A DNA stretch of 64,000 bases from Myxococcus sp. RHSTA-1-4 (GTDB lineage: Bacteria > Myxococcota > Myxococcia > Myxococcales > Myxococcaceae). Both the position numbers and the translations under genes were made by a program. This document shows positions 49,614 through 59,486 of this stretch, piece after piece. Location: NCBI RefSeq assembly GCF_020037125.1, contig NZ_JAIQDG010000002.1, forward strand, positions 248,001 to 312,000, given 5' to 3'. The notes under the pieces are model-generated. The model did not search any database and was not told where the DNA came from. It worked only from the letters and a program-made list of their open reading frames with translations. Every line of letters begins with the position of its first letter. The stretch's first letter is position 1.

Positions 49614-52565
49614 ATGTCAGCGACCGCGCAACTGCTCGAAGCCGTCCGGAAGGAAGCCAAGCCGGGAATCTGGTCCAACGGAGTCAATCTCGCCCGCTCT
49701 GGAGCCGTCGTCCTCCAGTCCCAGAAGGAGGGCGAGCTCGAGCTGCGGGTCCGGGCCAAGGGCCGCCCGGTTCCACTCACGGTCGTCCTCTACCCGAACG
49801 ATGACGCCTGGGAGTGTGACTGCCCCAGCCAGGTGGACCCGTGCGAGCACGTGGTGGCGGCGGCCATCTCCCTCCAGCAGGCGGACAAGCAGGAGACGCC
49901 GCTGGAGATGGCGGCCACGCGCTGGTCGCGCGTCGTGTACCACTTCACCCGCGCGGATGGCGGGCTGGCGCTCCACCGGGCGCTCGCGCACGCGGACGGG
50001 AAGGAGGAGCCGCTGGAGGGCAGCCTCGCCTCGCTGGTGGCCCAGCCCGCGAAGGCCGCGACGTTGCAGGTGGAGCAGGCGGACCTCCTCGCGGACCGCA
50101 TCCTGGAGCAGCGCCGCACGCGCGGCACGCTGGCCCCGGAGACGCTGGAGGCGGTGCTCAAGGTGCTGGAGAACGCGCGCAACGTCCTGCTCGACGGGCG
50201 CCCCGTGGCCGTGTCGGACGAGGTCGTCGTGCCCCGCGCGGTGGTGGAGGACCGGAGCGGGCAGCTCGTGGTGACGGTGACGAAGGACGCCCGCATCCAG
50301 GAGGTGGTGAGCCCGGGCGTCGCGCTGCTCGGTGACGCGCTGGCCCGCCTGGGCGAGACGGCGATGACGGGCGCGTGGCTTCAGAGCCTGCCCATCGTCC
50401 GCACCTACGCGCCCGAGCAGATGGGCGAGCTGTCCTCGAAGATTCTCCCCGAGCTGGCCCGCCGCATGCCGGTGGACATGCGCAGCAGGCGCCTGCCGCC
50501 GCTGGACCGCGAGCTGAAGCCGCGCATCCTGCTGGAGCTGAACCAGCTCGAGTCGGGCCTGTCCGTCCTGCCCACGCTCGTCTACGGCGCGCCGCCCACG
50601 GTGCGCATCGACAACGGCCGCATGACGTACCTGCGCGGCGCGGTGCCGCTGCGTGACGAGGCCGCCGAGCAGCGCCTCATCCACCAGCTCCGCGACGAGC
50701 TGAACCTCGTGCCCGGCCGCCGGCTGACGGTGCAGGGCCAGGAGATGGTGCGCTGGGCGGACAAGCTGCGGCGCTGGCGCGGCGACCTCGCCGGAGACGC
50801 GGCGGGCGTGGTGAGCCCGGACGTGAAGCTGCGGCCGTCGCTCCAGGTGCAGTCCGCCGTCACGGCGCAGGGCATCCCCGACGTGCGTTTCACGCTGGAG
50901 TTCCAGGTGGAGGGCGCCAAGGGCGAGGTGAAGTCCGTGGACGCGGCCGCCGTCATCCGCGCGTGGACGGAGGGGCTGGGGCTCGTGCCGCTGGATGGGG
51001 GCGGGTGGGCGCCGCTGCCCCGGGCGTGGCTGGACAAGCATGGCCAGCGCGTGGCGGACCTGCTGGCCGCACGGCAGGCGGATGGCAAGGTGTCCAACCA
51101 CGCCCTGCCGGAGCTGTCGGCGCTGTGCGAGACGCTGGAGCAGCCGCCGCCTCCGGGGCTGGACCGGCTGGCGCCGCTCATCGCCGGCTTCGAGAAGCTG
51201 CCGCCCCCGGTGCTCCCGCCGGACCTCACCGCGACGCTGCGCCAGTACCAGCTCCAGGGCGTGAGCTGGCTGGGCTTCCTGCGCGGGGCGGGGCTGGGCG
51301 GAATCCTGGCCGACGACATGGGCCTCGGAAAGACGCTCCAGACGATTTGCGTGCTGGGGCCTCGCACGCTCGTGGTGTGTCCCACCAGCGTGCTGCCCAA
51401 CTGGGCCGCGGAGCTGAAGCGCTTCCGCCCGTCGCTCAAGGTCTCCGTGTACCACGGGCCCGGCCGCGCGCTGGATTCGGCCGCCGACGTGACGCTCACC
51501 ACGTACGCCATCCTCCGGCTGGACGCGGCCGTGCTCGGGGTGAACACCTGGGACGCCGTCGTCCTGGACGAGGCGCAGGCCATCAAGAACCCGGAGAGCC
51601 AGGTGGCGCGCGCGGCCTTCGGGCTCAAGGCCGGCTTCCGGCTGGCGCTGAGCGGCACCCCGCTGGAGAACCGGCTGGAGGAGCTCTGGAGCCTGATGCA
51701 CTTCACCAACCCGGGCCTGCTCGGAGGGCGCAGGCACTTCGACGACAAGGTGGCCCGGCCCATCTCCGAGGGGCGGCCCGAGGCCGCGGAGGGGCTGCGC
51801 CGCCGCATCCGCCCGTTCGTCCTCCGGCGTCTCAAGCGCGACGTGGCGCCCGAGCTTCCGCCGCGCATCGAGAACGTCATGCACGTGCAGTTGGACGAGC
51901 GCGAGCGCAGCGTCTACGACGCGGTGATGGCGGCGACGCGGAAGGAAGTGGTCGCCCTGCTCAACGAGGGCGGCAGCGTGCTGAAGGCGCTGGAGGCGTT
52001 GCTCCGGCTGCGGCAGGCGGCGTGCCACCCGGCGCTCGTGCCGGGGCAGCGGGCCAACACGTCGTCGAAGGTGCAGACGCTGGTGGACGCGCTCGACACC
52101 GCGGTGTCGGAGGGCCACAAGGCGCTGGTGTTCTCGCAGTGGACGTCGCTGCTGGACCTCATCGAGCCGCACATGAAGCAGGCCGGCATCGCCTACGAGC
52201 GCCTGGACGGCACCACCGTCAACCGTGGCGAGGTCACCTCGCGCTTCCAGTCACCGGAGGGCGCGCCGGTGCTGTTGATGTCGCTCAAGGCCGGCGGCAC
52301 GGGCCTCAACCTCACGGCGGCGGACCACGTGTTCCTGGTGGACCCGTGGTGGAACCCCGCCGCGGAGGCGCAGGCGGCGGACCGCGCCCACCGCATCGGG
52401 CAGGAGCGGACGGTGATGGTGTACCGGTTGGTGTCGCAGGGCACGGTGGAGGAGCGCATCCTGGGCCTCCAGGAGAAGAAGCGCGCCATCTTCGAGGCGG
52501 CCCTGAGCGAGGCGTCCGCCGCCACCGCCATCACCCGCGAGGACCTGCTCGAGCTGTTCTCCTGA
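49614..52565 (+). CDS. SNF2-family ATPase with SWIM zinc finger
   Basis: A 983-residue DEAD/H-like SNF2 helicase-family protein. The N-terminal SWIM finger is at about 63-85 ([16 protein letters not shown], CxC..CxH). The Snf2 ATPase starts near 535: DDMGLGKT Walker [12 protein letters not shown]alker B and [13 protein letters not shown] motif III. The C-terminal RecA-like half has [31 protein letters not shown] and RAHRIGQ (motifs IV-VI). It probably remodels protein-DNA complexes or assists transcription or repair. All ATPase motifs are intact. The next gene starts 9 bp after its stop, so the two are co-transcribed, an odd pairing with a PTS protein. Confidence 0.94.
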   Translation: MSATAQLLEAVRKEAKPGIWSNGVNLARSGAVVLQSQKEGELELRVRAKGRPVPLTVVLYPNDDAWECDCPSQVDPCEHVVAAAISLQQADKQETPLEMAATRWSRVVYHFTRADGGLALHRALAHADGKEEPLEGSLASLVAQPAKAATLQVEQADLLADRILEQRRTRGTLAPETLEAVLKVLENARNVLLDGRPVAVSDEVVVPRAVVEDRSGQLVVTVTKDARIQEVVSPGVALLGDALARLGETAMTGAWLQSLPIVRTYAPEQMGELSSKILPELARRMPVDMRSRRLPPLDRELKPRILLELNQLESGLSVLPTLVYGAPPTVRIDNGRMTYLRGAVPLRDEAAEQRLIHQLRDELNLVPGRRLTVQGQEMVRWADKLRRWRGDLAGDAAGVVSPDVKLRPSLQVQSAVTAQGIPDVRFTLEFQVEGAKGEVKSVDAAAVIRAWTEGLGLVPLDGGGWAPLPRAWLDKHGQRVADLLAARQADGKVSNHALPELSALCETLEQPPPPGLDRLAPLIAGFEKLPPPVLPPDLTATLRQYQLQGVSWLGFLRGAGLGGILADDMGLGKTLQTICVLGPRTLVVCPTSVLPNWAAELKRFRPSLKVSVYHGPGRALDSAADVTLTTYAILRLDAAVLGVNTWDAVVLDEAQAIKNPESQVARAAFGLKAGFRLALSGTPLENRLEELWSLMHFTNPGLLGGRRHFDDKVARPISEGRPEAAEGLRRRIRPFVLRRLKRDVAPELPPRIENVMHVQLDERERSVYDAVMAATRKEVVALLNEGGSVLKALEALLRLRQAACHPALVPGQRANTSSKVQTLVDALDTAVSEGHKALVFSQWTSLLDLIEPHMKQAGIAYERLDGTTVNRGEVTSRFQSPEGAPVLLMSLKAGGTGLNLTAADHVFLVDPWWNPAAEAQAADRAHRIGQERTVMVYRLVSQGTVEERILGLQEKKRAIFEAALSEASAATAITREDLLELFS

Positions 52566-52574
52566 GGAGCGTGA

Positions 52575-55076
52575 ATGCTGACATTGACCCGGTCTCACGT
52601 CCGGTTGGGACAGGCCGCCGCGAGCAAGGCGGAGGCGATTCGAATCGTCGGACAGACGATGGTCGACGCCGGCTTCATCGAGCCCGGCTACGTCGACAGC
52701 ATGCTCCGCCGTGAGAGCGTCTCCGCGACGTACCTCGGCAACGGCATCGCCATTCCCCATGGCACGCCCGACGCGCGCGACCAGGTGCGGGCGACCGGGG
52801 TGGTCGTCGTCCAGTTCCCGCGGGGCGTGGAGTGGAGCGGGGACGGCCACGCCCGCGTGGTGGTCGGCATCGCCGCCCGGTCGGATGAGCACCTCCAGGT
52901 GCTGGCCAACCTCACGGGCGTGCTCGGGGACGCGGTGAAGGCCGAGGCGCTGGCCCGGACGACGGACCCGGGTGACATCGTCGTCGCGCTCAACGGGGCC
53001 TCCGCCGCGCCGGAGCCCGCCGCGGCCGAGCCTCCTCCCGTCACGGGCCCCTTCATCCAGGTCACCTCTCCGGTGCCCCATGGCCTGCACGCGCGGCCGG
53101 CCACCGCGCTGGTCGAGGTCACCAAGCGCTTCCGCGCGGACATCACCGTCCTGCACGGGGGCCGGTCCGCGAACGGGAAGAGCCTGGTGACGCTCCTCTC
53201 GCTGGGCGCGGTGGGGGGCTCGACGCTGACCATCACCGCCACGGGCGAGGACGCGCGGGCGGCGCTGACCGCCATCCGCGCGGCCTTCGACGCGGGGCTG
53301 GACGAGGAGGTGGCGGCGCCCCCCGCTCCCGTGCCGGCTCCGAAGCCGGCCGTGCGGCTCGACTATGAGGGGCCGCTCGTGGCCGGCATCTCCGCCTCGC
53401 CCGGTATCGCCACGGGCCGCGTGTGGGCCTTCCAGCACGAGCGCCTGGTGGTGGCGGAGCGGGCGCTCGACCCGGCTCGCGAGCGCCACCGGCTGGACCA
53501 GGCGCTGGCCGGCGCCACCGCGGACCTCCACAACCTCCACCAGGAGTTCCTGAAGAAGGCCGGGGCCGCCCGGGCCGCCATCTTCAAGGCCCACCAGGAG
53601 TTGCTCGACGACCCGGACATGGTGGCCGAGGCGCACCGCCACGTGGAGACCGGGGCCAGCGCCGGCTGGGCGTGGCGCCGGGTCTACGAGGAGCGGGCCG
53701 AGGTGCTCGCGCGCCTTCCGGACCCGCTGCTCGCCGCGCGCGCGGGAGATTTGCGCGACGTGGGCCGGCGCGTGCTGCGCTTCCTGGCGGACGTGGTGGA
53801 GGGCGCGGCGACGCTGCCGGACCATCCCGTGGTGCTGCTGGCCGAGGACCTGGCGCCGTCCGACACCGCGAAGCTGGACCCGGCGATGGTGCTGGGGCTG
53901 TGCACCGCCGGAGGCGGGGCCACCTCACACACGGCCATCATCGCCCGCTCGCTGGACATCCCCGCCGTGGTCGCCGCGGGGCCGTCGGTGCTGGACGTGC
54001 CCAACGGGCAGGAGTGCATCCTCGACGGGGAGGCCGGCGTCCTCGTCGCCCGTCCCTCCGCGAGGGACCTGGAGCGGGCGGCCACCCGGCGCGAGCGCGT
54101 CCGCGGGCAGCGGGAGGCGGAGACGCTGGACCGCTACAAGCCGGCGATGACCCGCGACGGGCGCCGGGTGGAGGTGGCCGCGAACATCGGCTCCGCCAGC
54201 GACGCGGAGAAGGCGGTGAACGCGGGCGGCGAGGGCGTGGGGCTGATGCGCACGGAGTTCCTCTTCCTCCAGCGCGAGGACCCGCCGGGCGAGGAAGAGC
54301 AGTACGAGGCCTACCGGAAGATGGTCCGGGCCCTGAACGGACTGCCCATCATCCTCCGCACGCTGGACATCGGCGGCGACAAGCAGGTGCCCTACCTGTC
54401 GCTGCCGGCCGAGGCCAACCCGTTCCTCGGCGTGCGCGGCATCCGCCTGTGCTTCGAGCGGGAGGACCTGTTCCGCACGCAGCTCCGCGCCATCCTGCGC
54501 GCGTCGCTCGAAGGGCCGGTGCGCATCATGTACCCCATGGTGGCCACGGTCGCCGAGCTGCGCCGGGCGAGGGCCATCACCGAGGACGTGCGGCGCGAGG
54601 TGGGCGCGAAGCCGGTGGAGACGGGCATCATGATTGAGGTGCCCTCCGCGGTGATGCTGGCCGAGCAGCTCGCCCGGGAGGTGTCGTTCTTCTCCATCGG
54701 CACCAACGACCTCACGCAGTACACGCTGGCGATGGACCGCGAGCACCCCGTCCTGGCGCCGCAGGCGGACGGCGTGCACCCGGCCGTGCTTCGCATGGTG
54801 GAGCTCACGGTGCGGGGCGCGCGGAGCGCGGGCATCTGGGTGGGGGCCTGTGGCGGCGTCGCGGGAGACCCGGCGGGTGCCCTCACCCTCGCCGGGCTGG
54901 GCGTCACCGAGCTGAGCGTGGCCATCCCCACCATCCCCTCCATCAAGGCGCTGCTGCGGAGTGTCTCCATGGCGGACGCGGAGGCGCTCGCGCGCCGGGC
55001 GCTCGCCTGTGGCGACGCGGCGGAGGTGCGGGCCCTGGTGCGGGAGCTGCTGGCCAGGACAGGGGAGGGTGCATGA
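52575..55076 (+). CDS. fruB: Multiphosphoryl transfer protein (EIIA-HPr-EI fusion), fructose PTS type
   Basis: An 833-residue phosphotransferase-system fusion that carries phosphate from PEP to a fructose-type EIIBC. EIIA(Fru/Mtl) at 1-140 has active His62 (IAIPHGTPD). HPr at about 158-245 has His171 in PHGLHARPAT. Enzyme I covers about 265-833 with phospho-His near 452 (GGGATSHTAII), the PEP-binding RTEFLFL and the SIGTNDLTQYTLA motif. All three phosphorylation sites are intact. TGAGGAG ribosome site at 5 bp. The stop overlaps the ATG of a fruK remnant (ATGA). The partner membrane EIIBC gene (fruA) is absent, so the protein may now serve a permease elsewhere or a regulatory role. Confidence 0.93.
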   Translation: MLTLTRSHVRLGQAAASKAEAIRIVGQTMVDAGFIEPGYVDSMLRRESVSATYLGNGIAIPHGTPDARDQVRATGVVVVQFPRGVEWSGDGHARVVVGIAARSDEHLQVLANLTGVLGDAVKAEALARTTDPGDIVVALNGASAAPEPAAAEPPPVTGPFIQVTSPVPHGLHARPATALVEVTKRFRADITVLHGGRSANGKSLVTLLSLGAVGGSTLTITATGEDARAALTAIRAAFDAGLDEEVAAPPAPVPAPKPAVRLDYEGPLVAGISASPGIATGRVWAFQHERLVVAERALDPARERHRLDQALAGATADLHNLHQEFLKKAGAARAAIFKAHQELLDDPDMVAEAHRHVETGASAGWAWRRVYEERAEVLARLPDPLLAARAGDLRDVGRRVLRFLADVVEGAATLPDHPVVLLAEDLAPSDTAKLDPAMVLGLCTAGGGATSHTAIIARSLDIPAVVAAGPSVLDVPNGQECILDGEAGVLVARPSARDLERAATRRERVRGQREAETLDRYKPAMTRDGRRVEVAANIGSASDAEKAVNAGGEGVGLMRTEFLFLQREDPPGEEEQYEAYRKMVRALNGLPIILRTLDIGGDKQVPYLSLPAEANPFLGVRGIRLCFEREDLFRTQLRAILRASLEGPVRIMYPMVATVAELRRARAITEDVRREVGAKPVETGIMIEVPSAVMLAEQLAREVSFFSIGTNDLTQYTLAMDREHPVLAPQADGVHPAVLRMVELTVRGARSAGIWVGACGGVAGDPAGALTLAGLGVTELSVAIPTIPSIKALLRSVSMADAEALARRALACGDAAEVRALVRELLARTGEGA

Positions 55077-55263
55077 CTCCGGCGAGGCCCGGCATCGTCA
55101 CCGTCAGCCTGAACTCCGCCATCGACCACACGCTCGACTGTCCGGGCTTCACGGCGGGCGCCGTGAATCGCGCACGGCCGGCGGCAAGGCCATCAACGTC
55201 GCCGCGTTCCTCGCCGGAGTCATGCGCCCGCTGCCGGAGGAGCCGGTGCCGGGGAGCCCTTGA
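55073..55263 (+). pseudogene. fruK: 1-phosphofructokinase (fruK) remnant, frameshifted and truncated
   Basis: The first 34 residues from ATG 55073 (IVTVSLNSAIDHTLDCPGF) match the N-terminus of PfkB-family 1-phosphofructokinases. Homology then continues in another frame: TAGGKAINVAAFLAG, the GGKGxNVA sugar-binding motif, begins about 55170. A small indel near 55170 therefore broke the frame. After FLAG the similarity ends and a stop follows at 55261-55263; some 250 residues of the enzyme are missing. The ATGA overlap with fruB shows the intact operon once read fruB-fruK. Deletion of the rest, and of fruA, ends next to the convergent gene at 55288. Confidence 0.85.
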
Positions 55264-55287
55264 AGGCGCTCCCCACGCCAGGGCCCG

Positions 55288-56343
55288 TCAACGGGGCGCG
55301 CCGATGTTCTCCAGCATCTGGCGGTGCATCCGCTCGATGACGTCGTAGGCCGCGTTCTGCTGGCGCTGCAGGTCCGCGAGCCGCGCGTTGCGCTCCCGGT
55401 CGATGATGCTGCGCAGCTCCGGAGAGCCCGCGGCGCGCATGCGGGCGTCGTACTCCGCGTTGATGGCGCCCTGGCGCTGCCGGTACTGCGCCTCGGACCT
55501 CGCGTGCGCGTCCGAGGTGATGCGCGTGGCCTGCTGCGTGAGAGACGTGCGGTCGGTGCCCGTCAGGCGCTGGGCCTGGGCCATCATGTCCTCCAGCGGC
55601 ACGTTGAGCTCGATGCCCGCGTTGGGGATGCTCGGGAGTCCCAGGATGTCGGTCGTGCTGAGCAGGTCCCTCTCGACGGTCAGCGTGCCGTCCGTGCCCC
55701 CCTTGATGGTGACCCCTCCCACGAAGGGGAGGTCGGCCGACATACGCCCGTTGATGGCGGTGCCCTGCCCCAGCAGGGGCGGGGCTCCCTCGAACCCGAA
55801 CGCCACCGAGAGGGACGCCCCCGGGGTGGCCGGAGTGCTGACGCCCAGCGCGGCGCTCCAGGAAGGGCCTCCCGAGGGATAGGGGTAGACCTGGGCCGAC
55901 AGGCTGCCGTTGACCACGGAGCCGTTGAGGTTGAAGCCAATCTCGATTTTGTTCAGCCGGCTCAACGGCAGCCCGAGAGCGGCCGCGGTGGAGGCCGCCT
56001 GGTCGACGACGGCCGTGCGGATGCGCTCGCGTGTCTCGGGGCTGATGGTCCCGGGGAACCGGTCGAGCGCCCGGTCCACCGCGGTCCCGATTTCCTGGCG
56101 GATACGTGCGTCGTCGGCGGCCGCGGGGCCCGAGACCGGCGTGGCGGCGGAGGCGGCGGGGGCGCCGGAGTACTGCGCGGCGAAGGCGCGCCCCCGCTCG
56201 GCCAGGGGCGTGTCGCCGAAGGCATCCGGTGCGCTGGCGGGCGCCTGCTCTGGCGCCGGAGCGGCCGGCGCGGGCGCGGAGGCCGGGGTGGGGGCGTCGA
56301 TGCGAGGGAGCTGCGTCGGGCGGCTATCGATTCGAACACTCAT
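55288..56343 (-). CDS. Hypothetical protein with Ala/Pro-rich leader
   Basis: A 351-residue protein of unknown family. Residues 1-85 are Ala/Pro-rich and disordered (starting MSVRIDSRPTQLPRID), like the leaders of myxobacterial cytoplasmic proteins with unknown cargo. Residues about 125-225 are beta-rich (KIEIGFNLNGSVVNGSLSAQVYPYPSG; ASLSVAFGFEGAPPLLGQG; GGVTIKGGTDGTLTVERDL). The last 90 residues form a charged helix rich in Gln and Arg (QYRQRQGAINAEYDARMR), a likely coiled coil. No signal peptide. It lies immediately downstream of the fruK breakpoint on the opposite strand. Confidence 0.7.
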   Translation of the reverse strand: MSVRIDSRPTQLPRIDAPTPASAPAPAAPAPEQAPASAPDAFGDTPLAERGRAFAAQYSGAPAASAATPVSGPAAADDARIRQEIGTAVDRALDRFPGTISPETRERIRTAVVDQAASTAAALGLPLSRLNKIEIGFNLNGSVVNGSLSAQVYPYPSGGPSWSAALGVSTPATPGASLSVAFGFEGAPPLLGQGTAINGRMSADLPFVGGVTIKGGTDGTLTVERDLLSTTDILGLPSIPNAGIELNVPLEDMMAQAQRLTGTDRTSLTQQATRITSDAHARSEAQYRQRQGAINAEYDARMRAAGSPELRSIIDRERNARLADLQRQQNAAYDVIERMHRQMLENIGAPR

Positions 56344-56517
56344 GGCTGATGGGATTATCGCGCGGAATCCCGGAAAGTTGAGTCTTGACGCGCCGCATCC
56401 TCCCGATGACCGATGGCGCCGGTTCCATGTGTCCGGACGCTCTCGTGGGGAGGCCAGGTGTCCCGGACAGGACGCTCGGGCGGTGGATTCGTGCGGCGGA
56501 CGATGCAAAGGAGGGCC

Positions 56518-58332
56518 ATGCTCCGCGCCATCCTTCTGTTCGCCATGGGGTCCATCGCGATGCTGCCTGACACCGCCGAAGCCGGGAAGCCGGAGTCTCC
56601 CGCCGCCGCGCTGCACTCGCTCATCCAGCGCGAGTGGCAGTACCAGTTGGAGCACAGCCCGACGTACGCGTCCGTGGCGGGTGACCGCAGGTGGAACGGC
56701 CGCTGGGATGACCTGAGCCTCGAGGCCATCGAGGCGGACCATCAGCACAACCTCCAGGTCGTCGCGCGGTTGAAGAAGCTGGACCGGGCGAAGCTCTCCG
56801 TCGCGGACCAGCTCAACTACGACCTGTTCCTCCGCGACTACGCGCTGTGGGCCGAGGAGCACCGGTTCAAGGGGTACCTGCTCCCAGCGAACCACCTGGG
56901 CGGCATCCCCGAGGGAATCAAGCAGCCGCCGGGCGTCCAGACGGCGTACCAGCTCGCGGACACGCTGCGCTTCGAGAGTGTCCAGGACTACGAGGACTGG
57001 ATAACCCGGCTGAAGGGGTTCGGCACGTACGTGGACCAGGTCATCGCGCTGATGCGCGAGGGCCTGCGTCAGGGCCGCGTCCACCCCCAGGCCATCCTGC
57101 GGCGGATGCCTTCCCAGGTGGAGAAGCAGCTCGTGGACGACCCCGCGAAGAGTGGCTTCCACGCCCCCTTCGGACGGTTCCCCGCCAGCATTCCCGCCGC
57201 CGAGCAGCAGCGGCTGGCCGCCGCGGGCCGCGCCGCCATCACCCAGGGCGTGCTGCCCGCGCTGAAGCGCTACCACCAGTTCCTCGTCGAGGAGTACGTC
57301 CCCCGGGGCCCGGAGCAGGTGGGCATCTGGCAGCTCCCGGAGGGCGCGGAGCTGTACGCCTTCCTCGCCCGCAAGTACACGACGACGCCGCTGACGCCGG
57401 ACGAGATTCACGCGCTGGGGCTGTCCGAGGTGAAGCGCATCCGCGCGGAGATGGAGGCGGTGAAGTCGAAGACGGGCTTCCAGGGCTCGCTGGCGGAGTT
57501 CTTCCGCTTCCTGCGCGCGGACCCGCGCTTCTACTACCGCACCGGCGACGAGCTGCTGACGCGCTACCGCAGCCTCTCCAAGCGCATCGACCCGCTGCTG
57601 GTGCGGCTGTTCAAGACGCTGCCCCGGCAGCCGTACGGCGTGGAGCCGACCCCGGAGGCCATGGCCCCGGACGCGACGACGGGCTTCTACTACCCCGGCG
57701 CGCCGGACGGCTCGCGCCCCGGCACGTACCTGGTGAACCTCTACCGCCCGGAGACGCGGCCCCGGTGGGAGATGGTCCCCCTCACGCTGCACGAGGCGGT
57801 GCCCGGCCACCACCTCCAGACGTCGCTGGCCGCGGAGCAGACCGGCATCCCCGACTTCCGGCGCTTCGGCTACCACGTGGCCTACGGCGAGGGCTGGGCG
57901 CTGTACTGCGAGACGCTGGGCGATGAGCTGGGGCTGTACGAAGACCCGTACGACAAGTTCGGCCAGCTCGCGTACGACATGTGGCGCGCCGTCCGGCTGG
58001 TGGTGGACACGGGCATGCACGCGAAGCGGTGGACGCGCCAGCAGGCGCTCGACTTCTTCATGGAGAACTCGCCGCGCCAGGAGCTGGACACCACCAACGA
58101 GATTGACCGCTACATCGCGTGGCCGGGACAGGCGCTGGCCTACAAGATTGGCCAGCTCAAGATTCGCGAGCTGCGCACGCGCGCCGAGCAGGAGCTGGGC
58201 TCCCGCTTCGACGTCCGCGAGTTCCACGACGCGGTGCTGCTCGACGGCTCCCTGCCGCTGGACGTGCTGGAGACGAAGCTCCAGGCGTGGGTGGCCGCGA
58301 GGAAGGCCGCGCCCGGAGCGCGGGCCCCCTGA
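56518..58332 (+). CDS. Exported DUF885-family metallopeptidase
   Basis: A 604-residue protein of the DUF885 family of putative zinc carboxypeptidases. Signal peptide at residues 1-22 (MLRAILLFAMGSIAML, cleavage near AEAG). The zinc-site motif HEAVPGHHLQ begins at residue 425, and a downstream GEGWALYCETLGDELG supplies the third ligand Glu. The regularly spaced Trp/Tyr stretches and the RYIAWPGQALAYKIGQLKI motif near the C-terminus are characteristic. The ATG at 56518 follows AGGAGG by 3 bp; the frame is open 35 codons upstream without a signal-like sequence. Convergent with the hydrolase gene 9 bp downstream. Probably degrades peptides in the periplasm. Confidence 0.9.
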   Translation: MLRAILLFAMGSIAMLPDTAEAGKPESPAAALHSLIQREWQYQLEHSPTYASVAGDRRWNGRWDDLSLEAIEADHQHNLQVVARLKKLDRAKLSVADQLNYDLFLRDYALWAEEHRFKGYLLPANHLGGIPEGIKQPPGVQTAYQLADTLRFESVQDYEDWITRLKGFGTYVDQVIALMREGLRQGRVHPQAILRRMPSQVEKQLVDDPAKSGFHAPFGRFPASIPAAEQQRLAAAGRAAITQGVLPALKRYHQFLVEEYVPRGPEQVGIWQLPEGAELYAFLARKYTTTPLTPDEIHALGLSEVKRIRAEMEAVKSKTGFQGSLAEFFRFLRADPRFYYRTGDELLTRYRSLSKRIDPLLVRLFKTLPRQPYGVEPTPEAMAPDATTGFYYPGAPDGSRPGTYLVNLYRPETRPRWEMVPLTLHEAVPGHHLQTSLAAEQTGIPDFRRFGYHVAYGEGWALYCETLGDELGLYEDPYDKFGQLAYDMWRAVRLVVDTGMHAKRWTRQQALDFFMENSPRQELDTTNEIDRYIAWPGQALAYKIGQLKIRELRTRAEQELGSRFDVREFHDAVLLDGSLPLDVLETKLQAWVAARKAAPGARAP

Positions 58333-58341
58333 GCCGCCAGA

Positions 58342-59244
58342 CTAGCCGCAGCGCACCACGAAGCTGGCGAGCTCCTGGTTGAAGCGCGTCGTGTCCTCGG
58401 AGAAGGGCGAGTGTCCCACGTCCGGGTAGAGGGACAGCTCCGCGCCCGGCACCCGTGAGGCGATGTGCCGGCTGGTGGCAGGCAGCACCACCGGGTCCGC
58501 CAGTCCGTGGGTGATGAGCACGGGGACCTTCAGGGCTGGCAGCACGTCGTCGCCGTCCTCCACCCGCTGGCCGATGCCCACGCGCACATGGAGGGGAACC
58601 CGGGTGTTGTAGGCGACCATCTCCTCCCGCCGGTCCTCCGTCATGGGCTGGTGGGAGAGGAGGCTCACGAAGGCCGCGAGCGCGCGGAGGCCCCCGTCGC
58701 CGTCCTGGCCGAGGAGCCGGGGGATGAGCTGGAGGAACCCGGGCCCGAAGTCCGCGAAGAACTCCGGCCGGCCCACGCGCGTGAGCGCGCCGACGAAGTG
58801 CACGCCGGCCACCCGCGCATCTCCGAAGTGGCGCAGGTAGTCCGTGACGACCACGCCCCCGTAGGACCAGCCCGCCAGCACCGGGCGGTGGAGGCGCAGG
58901 GTGGTCATCACGGAGTCCACGTCTCCGGCCCACTGGCGGCTGTCGGCATAGGCCCCCTCGGGCTTGTCCGAGTCACCATGGCCGCGCAGGTCCATCGCCA
59001 CGAGGCGGAAGTCCCGCGCCAGCTCGCTCTGGAGCTGGTACCACCAGGCCTGGTGTGACTGGCAGAAGCCGTGGACGAAGAGCACGGCCGGGCCCTCGGG
59101 GTTGCCGGTCTCCACCACGTTCAGGTCCACCCCTCCGGCGCCCTTCACGGTGTGCCGTCGCACGGGGTGGGGCTCGGCGAGCTCACAGGAGGGCACGAGC
59201 GCGGTGGTGACGAGGGACGGCTTCGGGGCGGAGGAGGGCGTCAT
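58342..59244 (-). CDS. Alpha/beta hydrolase
   Basis: A 300-residue alpha/beta-hydrolase-fold enzyme. The oxyanion motif is FVHGFCQSHQAWWYQ, the nucleophile Ser127 is in GWSYGG, the acid in HGLADPVV and the catalytic His near 281 in DVGHSPF. MDLRGHGDSDKP is typical of epoxide hydrolase/haloperoxidase-like subfamilies. No signal peptide; cytoplasmic. The first 30 residues are extra relative to many homologues, and a later start is possible. Divergent from the secreted protein gene at 59487 across 242 bp, in which I see no regulatory motif. Substrate unknown. Confidence 0.9.
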   Translation of the reverse strand: MTPSSAPKPSLVTTALVPSCELAEPHPVRRHTVKGAGGVDLNVVETGNPEGPAVLFVHGFCQSHQAWWYQLQSELARDFRLVAMDLRGHGDSDKPEGAYADSRQWAGDVDSVMTTLRLHRPVLAGWSYGGVVVTDYLRHFGDARVAGVHFVGALTRVGRPEFFADFGPGFLQLIPRLLGQDGDGGLRALAAFVSLLSHQPMTEDRREEMVAYNTRVPLHVRVGIGQRVEDGDDVLPALKVPVLITHGLADPVVLPATSRHIASRVPGAELSLYPDVGHSPFSEDTTRFNQELASFVVRCG

Positions 59245-59486
59245 GGCGGCACCTGTCGGAGCGATGAAGAGGCGCGCGCATCGAGGGCCCGCCCTGCTTC
59301 CTCATACGCACCCACCGGACGTTCCTGGCTGCCGGCGCCGAGGTCATCCAGCCGGGAAGGCCAGAAGGCCCGCTGGGCCTCGAGCCAGGACGCGGCCTCG
59401 TCGAACGGCTCCGGGTTGAAGGACAGGATTGGACGCGATGTGAGGTAGCTTCGGGGCTCTCTCGACGTCTCCCCCGGAGCGCCTGC

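Noticed and set aside
56344..58227. Upstream extension of the 55288-56343 minus-strand gene to a 979-residue protein
   Set aside because: The extra part is antisense to the DUF885 gene and has low-complexity sequence; ATG 56343 gives a coherent protein.
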